Origin: CAZNQW01 sp964575225 | Lineage (GTDB): Bacteria > Chloroflexota > Anaerolineae > JAAYZQ01 | DNA: 11,897 bases | Assembly (NCBI GenBank): GCA_964575225.1 | Contig: CAZNQW010000118.1 | Location: forward strand, 1 to 11,897 | Direction of reading: 5' to 3' | In this document: positions 1 through 6,572 of the stretch, one piece after another | Layout: the number at the start of each line of letters is the position of its first letter | Numbering within the stretch: position 1 is the stretch's first letter | Notes under the pieces: model-generated | Seen by the model: the letters and a program-made list of their open reading frames with translations, nothing else | Database searches by the model: none | Told to the model about the DNA's origin: nothing | Translations under genes and position numbers: made by a program

Positions 1-1436
1 GCGTGACCGGCGACCTGGCTGGCGGCGTGAGCGGTGGCTACCAGTGGCCCTGGCTTATCCGCTTTGACGACCAGGTGGGCGGTACGGCCCGCATCGCTCA
101 GCCCGGCCTTTTGGTCGATCCCTGGAACCCCATCGCCGGCAGCAACTGGGTTTACGACGGCATGGTCCAGCGCGGCACGGAAGACCAGGGCTTTATGTAC
201 GATCCCTTCACCGGCCTGGTGTGGCCGTTCCGCGTCGAGCGGGCCGAAGTGGTCGTTCAGGAAGGCCTGCCGGTCGTTTCGAGCCTCGATTGGGTCGACC
301 TCAGCTTCGAGGCCGAGATCGCTGTGCCCGACGATGCCTGGGTGGACTGGGACGCCGAGAATCAGACCTGGATCACCGCGGGCGAGTACTTTACCGAGCC
401 CGCCACGGCTCTCACCAAGTCGACCGTCTACTATCCCGACGACTTTTTCGAGACTGTCAAGTGGCACGACGGCAGCCCCATCTCTGTGGCCGACTTTGTC
501 ATGGGCATGATCATGATCTACGACACGGGCAAGCCGGAGAGCGCCCTCTATGACGAATCCGCCGCCTCAAGCCTGGAAGCTTTTATGGGCCACTTTAAGG
601 GCATGCGCATCGTGTCCACCGATCCGCTGGTCATCGAGACCTACGACGACCTGTGGGGCATTGATGCCGAGCTGATCCCCACCTCCTGGTTCCCGGCAGA
701 CCTTGGCACGTATGCCTACGGCACCGCCGGCTGGCACAACATGGCCCTCGGCGCCCTGGCCGAAGCCGCCGGCGAGCTGGCCTTCTCGGCCGACAAGGCC
801 GATGCCGCCCAGATCGAGTGGATGAGCTACATCAGCGGCCCCAGCCTGGAAATCCTCAAGAAACACCTGGATCAGTCTGTGACCGACAACTATATCCCCT
901 ATCCCTCGGTCCTGGGCGACTATGTGACCGCCGAGGAAGCCACGGAGCGCTGGGCCAACCTCAAGGACTGGTACGCTGTTCAGGGCCACTTCTGGATCGG
1001 CACCGGTCCCTACTATCTGGACAAGGTCTTCCCCGTGGAAGGCACCGTGACCCTGGAACGGTTTGAGGACTATCCGGATCTGGCTGACCGCTGGGCGATG
1101 TTCGCCGAGCCCAAGGTCGGTGCGGTCGAGCTGGATGGCCCCGGCCAGGTGACCATTGGCCAGGAAGCCGCCTTTGACGTCTTTGTCGACTTTGAAGGCG
1201 AGCCCTACCCCCAGGCCGAGATCGCCCAGGCCAAGTACCTGCTCTTTGACGCGACCGGCGCGATGGTCGCCAGCGGCGATGCCGAAGCGGTGGCCGATGG
1301 CCAGTATGTGGTCACGCTGCCGGCCGATGTCACCAGCGAGCTGCCAGCCGGTTCCAACCGTCTGGAAGTCGCCGTGTCGTCCAGCGTCGTGAGCATTCCG
1401 TTCTTTGGCTCCGTCGACTTTGTGACCGTGCAATAA
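1..1436 (+). CDS. ABC transporter substrate-binding protein, family 5 (peptide type), C-terminal part
   Basis: Extracytoplasmic solute-binding component of an oligopeptide/dipeptide-type ABC importer. The gene runs in from the left edge; the first full codon is at 3 and the stop is TAA at 1434-1436, so at least 477 residues are visible and no signal peptide or lipobox can be seen. The segment VKWHDGSPISVADFV (about residues 152-166 of the fragment) is the hallmark HDG motif of the SBP_bac_5 family. Upstream, SNWVYDGMVQ and MYDPFTGLVWP resemble the conserved N-lobe of these proteins. Residues from about 365 to the end (VGAVELDGPGQVTIG onward) look like a separate beta-sandwich, Ig-like domain, rich in alternating hydrophobic residues and absent from classical DppA/OppA. 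It directly precedes two permease and two ATPase genes, which supports the importer role. The substrate is inferred to be peptide; nickel or sugar oligomers cannot be excluded. Confidence 0.88.
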   Translation, partial: VTGDLAGGVSGGYQWPWLIRFDDQVGGTARIAQPGLLVDPWNPIAGSNWVYDGMVQRGTEDQGFMYDPFTGLVWPFRVERAEVVVQEGLPVVSSLDWVDLSFEAEIAVPDDAWVDWDAENQTWITAGEYFTEPATALTKSTVYYPDDFFETVKWHDGSPISVADFVMGMIMIYDTGKPESALYDESAASSLEAFMGHFKGMRIVSTDPLVIETYDDLWGIDAELIPTSWFPADLGTYAYGTAGWHNMALGALAEAAGELAFSADKADAAQIEWMSYISGPSLEILKKHLDQSVTDNYIPYPSVLGDYVTAEEATERWANLKDWYAVQGHFWIGTGPYYLDKVFPVEGTVTLERFEDYPDLADRWAMFAEPKVGAVELDGPGQVTIGQEAAFDVFVDFEGEPYPQAEIAQAKYLLFDATGAMVASGDAEAVADGQYVVTLPADVTSELPAGSNRLEVAVSSSVVSIPFFGSVDFVTVQ

Positions 1437-1451
1437 CCGTATGCACCCACG

Positions 1452-1490
1452 GGCCCGGCAGGGATGAGATCCGCTCGCCCCTGCCGGGCC
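1452..1490 (+). other. GC-rich stem-loop between binding-protein and permease genes
   Basis: A perfect 12-bp inverted repeat (GGCCCGGCAGGG at 1452-1463 and CCCTGCCGGGCC at 1479-1490) encloses a 15-nt loop, starting 15 nt after the binding-protein stop codon. No run of T follows, so it is not a standard intrinsic terminator. In many binding-protein-dependent operons such an element protects the upstream mRNA from 3' exonucleases or partly attenuates transcription, giving more binding protein than permease; that role here is inferred. Confidence 0.6.
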
Positions 1491-1497
1491 TGAATTG

Positions 1498-1503
1498 TAT
1501 AAT
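1498..1503 (+). promoter_or_regulatory. possible -10 box upstream of the first permease gene
   Basis: A perfect TATAAT lies 15 nt before the ATG at 1519, just after the intercistronic hairpin. No convincing -35 hexamer sits 16-18 nt upstream (that position falls in the hairpin 3' arm), and TG is not in the extended -10 register. A secondary promoter for the permease/ATPase genes is possible but weakly supported. Confidence 0.25.
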
Positions 1504-1518
1504 GGGAAGTGAGCGACC

Positions 1519-2667
1519 ATGACTGAAACTGCGATCACTTCAGAGGCTGCCCCCCAAGGCGTGGACGAAAGAATCCCCAGCACAACCACGAGCACCTTCT
1601 CCCGGGTGGCCAAGTACACGGGCGTCCGGCTCATCGGGCTTTTCTTTACCGTCGTCATCGGCGTCTATTTGACCGTTCTCATTGCCAACATGGGCGGTTA
1701 CGTAGACGACATCCGGCGCGGTGAGATCCGCGAAGCCGTCTACCTCCAAATCCGATCCGACCCGGCCCTGCAAAAGCTGGATTCTGAAACGAGAACACAG
1801 TACATGGCAGAGCAGATTGCCCTCCAGGAAAAGCGCCTGGGCCTCGACCAACCTTTTGCCATTCGCAGTGTGAGATACCTGGGCAACGCCTTGCTCCTGG
1901 ACCTGGGCCGCGCCGAACGGATGAGCAGCGACAGTGGCTCGCGACAGGTCCGGTTGATCCTTTTGGAGCGGTTGCCCTCGACGCTGGTTCTCTTTGCCAC
2001 TGAAAACCTGATCCTCTTTTTCGTGGGTATCTTTGCCGCCTTGGCCCTTTCGCGTAAATATGGCAGCGTCATCGACCGCCTGATCATCGCTCTGACCCCT
2101 ACCTCTTCGGCCCCGGCCTGGTTTTATGGCATCTTTTTGATCCTGATTTTTGCCGGCATCCTGGGCATTTTGCCCTTTGGAGGCATGGTCGAGGCGCCGC
2201 CCCCCGATGACAAGCTGAAATACGCTCTCAGTGTCCTCAAACACATGATCCTGCCCATTTCTGCCTTGCTGATCAGCTCCGTCTTTTTGACCATCTATAA
2301 CTGGCGCACCTTCTTTCTCATTTACTCCAGTGAGGACTATGTGGAGATGGCCCAGGCCAAGGGGCTTTCGGCTCGCGAGATCGAGCGCCGCTACGTCCTG
2401 CGCCCCACGCTGCCCACCATCATCACCTCCTTTGCCCTCAGCCTCATCGCTCTGTGGACGGGCGCCATCATCCTGGAAACGGTCTTTAACTGGCCTGGGC
2501 TTGGACGGCAAATCTACCGCGCCATCGGCCTGTACGATACCCCGGTCATCGTCGGCTCTACGGTCATCTATGCCTATTTGCTGGCGATTACCCTCTTTCT
2601 ATTGGACTTTCTCTATGCCCTGGTCGACCCCCGGGTGCGTATCGGAGAAGGGAGTAACCGAGTATGA
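1519..2667 (+). CDS. ABC transporter permease, DppB/OppB type
   Basis: Inner-membrane permease subunit (382 aa) of the peptide-type importer. A cytoplasmic N-terminal extension of about 35 residues precedes TM1 (VRLIGLFFTVVIGVYLTVLI, around residues 37-56). A periplasmic loop of about 100 residues follows, somewhat longer than in classical DppB (about 310-340 aa in total), then the BPD_transp_1 core. The cytoplasmic EAA-type loop that docks on the ATPase lies near residues 272-302 (YVEMAQAKGLSAREIERR, then LRPTLPTI), followed by the usual ETVFNWPGLGR segment. A purine-rich GGGAAG at 1504-1509 sits 9 nt before the chosen ATG. The stop overlaps the next start by 4 nt (ATGA at 2664-2667), so the two permeases are probably translationally coupled. 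Confidence 0.92.
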   Translation: MTETAITSEAAPQGVDERIPSTTTSTFSRVAKYTGVRLIGLFFTVVIGVYLTVLIANMGGYVDDIRRGEIREAVYLQIRSDPALQKLDSETRTQYMAEQIALQEKRLGLDQPFAIRSVRYLGNALLLDLGRAERMSSDSGSRQVRLILLERLPSTLVLFATENLILFFVGIFAALALSRKYGSVIDRLIIALTPTSSAPAWFYGIFLILIFAGILGILPFGGMVEAPPPDDKLKYALSVLKHMILPISALLISSVFLTIYNWRTFFLIYSSEDYVEMAQAKGLSAREIERRYVLRPTLPTIITSFALSLIALWTGAIILETVFNWPGLGRQIYRAIGLYDTPVIVGSTVIYAYLLAITLFLLDFLYALVDPRVRIGEGSNRV

Positions 2668-4007
2668 AGGGCTTGCTCAATTCCTTTCGCGAGATCACCC
2701 GCTACCCATCGGCCGTCGTGGGGCTGGTTATTATTTTTCTCCTGATCTTTGTCGCCGTCTATGCCGTGGTCACGATTCCCTACTCCGAGGCGATCAGGCT
2801 GTGGCGTGGGGGCGAAGACGTGTGGTACAACACCCCCAAATATGCCATGCCCGCGTGGGTCAACCTTTTCCGGAGCGACGATCTGCCCGAGACGATCATT
2901 ATCAAGAGCACGGACGAGGAAACCCCCAAAACCACGGAACCTGCGGGCGAGGGCATGACCCGCATCATCATGTCCTTCCCTTTCGAGTATTCGTCAAACC
3001 TGTTCCCCGACGATCTGTCGGTCTATTTCAAGTCATCGTTTATCGAAAAGGTGCCCTACGTTTCCCTGATCTGGCACACGCCCGACGGGCGCGAGCTGCG
3101 GGTGGCCGATTTTTCCATCAACAAGACCTACACCTACCGGGCCAGCCAGGACACCAAGCTGGAGCGCCGGCTGGGCCGGGTGCCTCCCCGCCAGGGGCTC
3201 TTTGCCGTGCCCGATTCGGATCCGCCCAGGGCCTTGCCCGGGGACTATGAATTGGTCATCGAAGCCCTTGTCTTTGAACCCGACGCCAACGTCGATGCTG
3301 AATTGGTAGTCTATGGTCAGGTCTATGGCCTGGCGGGCACCGACCACCTGCGGCGCGATCTGATGGTTCCCTTGCTGTGGGGCGCGCCGGTAGCCCTCTC
3401 CTTTGGATTGCTGGCGGCCTTGGGCACCACCCTCACTACGATGATTATCGCGGCCATTGGAACCTGGTTCGGCGGCTGGGTCGATGGCCTGATCCAGCGC
3501 ATCACCCAGGTGAACCTCGTGTTGCCCTTCCTCCCCATCCTGATCATGGTGGGCACCTTTTACTCCAAGAGCCTCTGGGTCATGCTGGGGATGGTCATCC
3601 TTTTGAGTATCTTTGGTGGGTCGATCCTGACCTATCGCGCCGTCTTTCTCCAGGTCAAAGAATCACCCTATATTGAGGCAGCGCGGGCTTACGGCGCCAG
3701 CAACTCACGAGTCATCTTCACTTACCTCATCCCGCGCATGATTCCCTTGCTCATCCCCCAACTGGTCGTGCTGGTGCCCACCTATGTGTTCCTCGAAGCT
3801 TCTCTGGCTGTCTTGGGTTTGGGCGACCCGACGCTGCCAACCTGGGGCAAGGTGATCAACGATGCCTATTCCAACGGCGCGCTATACCAGGGGTTCTATT
3901 ATTGGGTACTTCAACCCGCCGTCCTGCTCATGATTACGGGCCTGGCCTTTGCCCTGGTGGGCTTTTCGCTGGACCGTATCTTTAACCCCAGACTGAGAGG
4001 ACTGTGA
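2664..4007 (+). CDS. ABC transporter permease, DppC/OppC type, with large periplasmic insertion
   Basis: Second permease subunit (447 aa; classical DppC is about 300). TM1 is around residues 16-38. The DppC-type GTD motif (GTDHLRRDLMVPLLWGAPV) begins at residue 225 and is followed by the BPD_transp_1 core. The EAA loop is at 336-364 (YIEAARAYGASNSRV, then LIPRMIPLLI), with the typical EASLAVLGLGDPTLPTWG downstream. Between TM1 and the GTD motif lie about 185 residues, predicted soluble and rich in beta strands, where typical DppC has far fewer. By topology this segment faces the outside, where it could contact the binding protein. It starts inside the preceding stop codon with a good Shine-Dalgarno (GGAGAAGGGAG at 2644-2653). 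Family assignment is firm; the insertion's function is unknown. Confidence 0.92.
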   Translation: MKGLLNSFREITRYPSAVVGLVIIFLLIFVAVYAVVTIPYSEAIRLWRGGEDVWYNTPKYAMPAWVNLFRSDDLPETIIIKSTDEETPKTTEPAGEGMTRIIMSFPFEYSSNLFPDDLSVYFKSSFIEKVPYVSLIWHTPDGRELRVADFSINKTYTYRASQDTKLERRLGRVPPRQGLFAVPDSDPPRALPGDYELVIEALVFEPDANVDAELVVYGQVYGLAGTDHLRRDLMVPLLWGAPVALSFGLLAALGTTLTTMIIAAIGTWFGGWVDGLIQRITQVNLVLPFLPILIMVGTFYSKSLWVMLGMVILLSIFGGSILTYRAVFLQVKESPYIEAARAYGASNSRVIFTYLIPRMIPLLIPQLVVLVPTYVFLEASLAVLGLGDPTLPTWGKVINDAYSNGALYQGFYYWVLQPAVLLMITGLAFALVGFSLDRIFNPRLRGL

Positions 4008-4978
4008 CGTCAATGTCCCAAAACAATATGCTTCTCCGTGTGGAAGACCTTGTACTCCATTTTCGCACCACCAATGGGATTGTCCAGGCGGTCGATGGTG
4101 TCAGCTTTGACCTGGCCCACAATGAAGCCATTGTAGTCCTGGGCGAATCGGGCTGCGGCAAGACCTCTCTGGCAAAAGCCGTCCTCCGGCTTTTGCCTCG
4201 TAATGTGGAAACCTACAGCGGCAAGATCTTTTTAAAAGACCGGGAGTTGATGGGCCTCAGCGACGAGGAATTTCGCCGCGAAGTGCGGTGGGTTGAAATG
4301 TCCATGGTCCCCCAAGCGGCCATGAACGCCCTGAACCCCGTCCTGCGCGTGGGCGATCAGGTGGCTGAGCCGATGATCGTCCATCACGAACTGAAAAAAG
4401 AAGAGGCCATGGTCCAGGCCCGTAAGATGTTCCAGCATGTGGGCGTGCCGGTCGGGTTCATCAATCGCTATGCCTTTGAACTCAGCGGCGGCATGCGCCA
4501 GCGGGTGGCCATCGCCATGTCGTTGGTCACCGCTCCTAGCCTGGTCTTTCTCGACGAGCCCACGTCGGCCCTGGACGTGTTGACCCAGGCCAATATTTTT
4601 AACGTGCTCAAGCGCCTCAAGAAGGAACTGGAAGTAAGCTTTATCCTGATCACCCACGATATCGCCACCTCCAGTGAACTCGCCGATCGGGTGGCCGTTA
4701 TGTATGCCGGTCAAATGGTGGAATTGAGTGACGCGCGCAGCTTTTTCACCGATCCCTTGCACCCTTATTCGAAAAAGCTGATGGCCAGCGTCCCCAAGCT
4801 GCGGGCCGACCAGGAACCGGACTTTATCACCGGCCAACCCCCAAGCCTGCTCAATCCACCGGCGGGGTGCCGCTTCCGAGATCGCTGTCCGTCGCGTTTC
4901 GACCGCTGCGATGAGGAGCCGCCCATGTTCGGGTCCTCTCGGCACAAGGTCAAATGTTGGCTGTATGCCTCAAGTTAG
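4004..4978 (+). CDS. ABC transporter ATP-binding protein, DppD/OppD type
   Basis: Cytoplasmic ATPase subunit (324 aa) powering the importer. It has Walker A GESGCGKT at residues 47-54, ABC signature LSGGMRQR, Walker B LVFLDEPTSALD and the switch histidine in ILITHD. The C-terminal oligopeptide/dipeptide-transporter region (PPSLLNPPAGCRFRDRCP and onward) contains four cysteines in a GCRF..RCP..RC..KCW layout; such cysteines can bind a metal or iron-sulfur cluster in some homologues. The GTG at 4004 overlaps the preceding TGA by 4 nt, matching the other junctions. The in-frame ATG at 4013 is an alternative start: GAGAGGA at 3995-4001 is only 2 nt from the GTG but 11 nt from the ATG, so the true start is uncertain by three codons. 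Confidence 0.93.
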   Translation: MTSMSQNNMLLRVEDLVLHFRTTNGIVQAVDGVSFDLAHNEAIVVLGESGCGKTSLAKAVLRLLPRNVETYSGKIFLKDRELMGLSDEEFRREVRWVEMSMVPQAAMNALNPVLRVGDQVAEPMIVHHELKKEEAMVQARKMFQHVGVPVGFINRYAFELSGGMRQRVAIAMSLVTAPSLVFLDEPTSALDVLTQANIFNVLKRLKKELEVSFILITHDIATSSELADRVAVMYAGQMVELSDARSFFTDPLHPYSKKLMASVPKLRADQEPDFITGQPPSLLNPPAGCRFRDRCPSRFDRCDEEPPMFGSSRHKVKCWLYASS

Positions 4979-4987
4979 GAGCATAAC

Positions 4988-6034
4988 ATGGCTGTTGGCA
5001 TAGATGTGAACTTTCAGGAACCCTCACACCCTGCGGTGGGCAACGGAAACGGAGACACCCGCGAAGCGCTGCTTCAGATCCAGGATCTCCACGTGTGGTT
5101 CGAGCTGCGCAAGTTCGGCCTTGGACATGCCGGTTACGTACGAGCGGTGGACGGGGTCGATTTTACCCTGCACAGTGGCGAAGCCATCGGCGTGGTGGGC
5201 GAAAGCGGCTGCGGCAAGTCGACCTTGATGAAGACCATCCTGGGGCTCAACCGACCTACTCAGGGCGACGTCATCTTTGCGGGCGAAAACCTGAAAGCGC
5301 TGAGTGTCCGCGAGATGCGCGCCTATCGCTCTCTCGTGGGGTATGTGCAGCAAGATCCCTATGGCGCCCTCCCGCCTTTTATGAATCTGCAGCGCATCCT
5401 CGAAGAGCCGATGATTATCAACGGTGTAAAGAGCAAATCGGACCGACTGGAGCGCATCCACAAGGTTCTGACAGAGGTCAAAATGACCCCCGTCGAGGAC
5501 TTTATGGAGAAATTCCCTCACATGCTGAGTGGAGGGCAGCAGCAGCGTGTGGTCATTGCCCGGGCGATGATCATGGAGCCCAAGCTGATTGTGGCCGACG
5601 AACCGGTCTCGATGCTCGATGCTTCGGTTCGCGTCGAAATCCTCAAGCTGTTGCGCGGCCTGCAAGATAGCCACGATCTGGCCGTGATCTATATCACCCA
5701 TGACCTGTCTACGGTGCGCTATTTCTCTGAGCGCATCTTTGTGATGTATGCCGCCAAACTGGTGGAAAAGGCCAAGGTCGACGACCTGCTGCGCAATCCC
5801 CTGCACCCCTATACCCATGCGCTGCTGGAGGCTACCTCGGACCCTGATTACAAGAACGCCCTGACGTACAAAGAGGTGCCCCCTGGGGAACCGCCCAGCT
5901 TGATCGATCCGCCGACGGGCTGCCGCTTTCATCCGCGGTGTCCCCATGCCATCGAGGGCCTGTGCGAAGTGGAGGTCCCGCCCGAATTTGAGCCGGAACC
6001 CGTTCACCAGGTGGCTTGCTGGCTGTATCGATGA
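4988..6034 (+). CDS. ABC transporter ATP-binding protein, DppF/OppF type
   Basis: Second cytoplasmic ATPase (348 aa), partner of the preceding one in the heterodimeric motor. It has Walker A GESGCGKS at residues 71-78, a Q-loop in YVQQDPYGAL, ABC signature LSGGQQQR, Walker B LIVADEPVSMLD and switch histidine in IYITHD. The C-terminal oligopeptide region (PPSLIDPPTGCRFHPRCP and onward) again carries four cysteines, ending in ACWLYR. The N-terminus has about 27 low-complexity residues before the first beta strand. Start ATG 4988 has a clear AGGAG at 4977-4981 with a 6-nt spacer, 9 nt after the upstream stop. The stop overlaps the next start (ATGA at 6031-6034). Confidence 0.93.
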   Translation: MAVGIDVNFQEPSHPAVGNGNGDTREALLQIQDLHVWFELRKFGLGHAGYVRAVDGVDFTLHSGEAIGVVGESGCGKSTLMKTILGLNRPTQGDVIFAGENLKALSVREMRAYRSLVGYVQQDPYGALPPFMNLQRILEEPMIINGVKSKSDRLERIHKVLTEVKMTPVEDFMEKFPHMLSGGQQQRVVIARAMIMEPKLIVADEPVSMLDASVRVEILKLLRGLQDSHDLAVIYITHDLSTVRYFSERIFVMYAAKLVEKAKVDDLLRNPLHPYTHALLEATSDPDYKNALTYKEVPPGEPPSLIDPPTGCRFHPRCPHAIEGLCEVEVPPEFEPEPVHQVACWLYR

Positions 6035-6231
6035 CGCGTCTTGATCCCAAAGCCCTGCTGGCCATCGGCTTGGTCCTGATGATCATCGGCTGGATCCTGC
6101 CCTTTCTGATGATGCTCGACGTGATCCCGTCGAGCTTTTTTCTGAACTTTTTTTCGTTCGCGGCGTCGACGCTGGGCCTTTTCTTGGGTATCATTGGCAT
6201 TGCCATCCTTGGACCCTTTCGAGGGAAGTAA
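6031..6231 (+). CDS. small two-helix membrane protein of unknown function
   Basis: A 66-residue protein starting MTRLDPKALLAIGLV. Two strongly hydrophobic helices are visible, about residues 8-31 and 36-61, separated by a short DVIPSS turn, with a basic tail (FRGK). The positive-inside pattern suggests both ends are cytoplasmic. I chose ATG 6031 because it overlaps the ATPase stop by 4 nt, the same coupling seen twice in this operon; a TTG at 6016 in the same frame would add five residues. I do not recognise a named family. Its position as last gene of the importer operon suggests a small accessory subunit or assembly/stability factor, but this is inference from context only. Confidence 0.7.
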   Translation: MTRLDPKALLAIGLVLMIIGWILPFLMMLDVIPSSFFLNFFSFAASTLGLFLGIIGIAILGPFRGK

Positions 6232-6306
6232 GGGCTTCGACCGGTTGAAACGATCGTGCCGCTCCCCCCTTTGATCTCTGCCCTCCCACCGACTGCGCCA
6301 TCGGCT

Positions 6307-6455
6307 CATGCTATCCGCTCGCTGTCTGCTCGCGCGGGATCGCGTGCAACCTTTGGTTGCCAACCGCGCCACTGGCGGCGGTCCAGGGCATGGGTCGCCA
6401 GAACCAGGCCGAGCGCATGGGCCGCGTGCCATCCGCTCGCGCCATCTGCTCGTGC
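6307..6455 (+). repeat. imperfect direct repeat pair, about 30 nt per copy
   Basis: Copy 1 (6307-6335) and copy 2 (6425-6455) share ATCCGCTCGC followed, after 2 or 4 nt, by TCTGCTCG and then YGC; six bases upstream also match with two substitutions. The starts are 118 nt apart. It could be a local duplication or a low-complexity CGCTC-rich tract; no protein or RNA assignment is possible. Confidence 0.45.
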
Positions 6456-6506
6456 CAAACTTCCTCACCGCTACGTTGAGAATTGCCGGGTCGGAAGGCC
6501 TGGCCT

Positions 6507-6535
6507 TTGCCAAAGAGGTCGAAATCTGCTATACT
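6507..6535 (+). promoter_or_regulatory. sigma70-type promoter for the DUF123-HEAT gene
   Basis: TTGCCA at 6507-6512, a 17-nt spacer, and TATACT at 6530-6535 preceded by an extended -10 TG (6527-6528). Both hexamers differ little from TTGACA/TATAAT. The predicted transcription start is near 6542, giving a leader of about 30 nt before the ATG at 6573. This is the best housekeeping-type promoter between the importer operon and the next genes. Confidence 0.7.
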
Positions 6536-6572
6536 GCCCAAGTACCATCACAGACTCGGCTTGTGGGAGCCC

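Larger units (their letters stand above)
6232..6572. other. non-coding gap between importer operon and next transcription unit
   Basis: 341 nt with no credible gene: reading frames through it lack recognisable protein features and are continuations of shadow frames. It contains a 14-nt near-palindrome TTCGACCGGTTGAA (6236-6249, just after the importer operon), a small hairpin GCAACC-TTT-GGTTGC (6346-6360), an imperfect direct repeat (separate entry) and, at the 3' end, a promoter (separate entry). No U-tailed terminator was found for the importer operon. Confidence 0.6.

Noticed and set aside
1452..1490. Calling the stem-loop after the binding-protein gene a full intrinsic terminator
   Set aside because: There is no T-tract after the 3' arm, and the downstream permease genes belong to the same functional unit.
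6483..6572. Upstream TTG start adding 30 codons to the DUF123-HEAT protein
   Set aside because: It would lie before and within the promoter at 6507-6535, and the family begins close to the GTYIL motif after ATG 6573.
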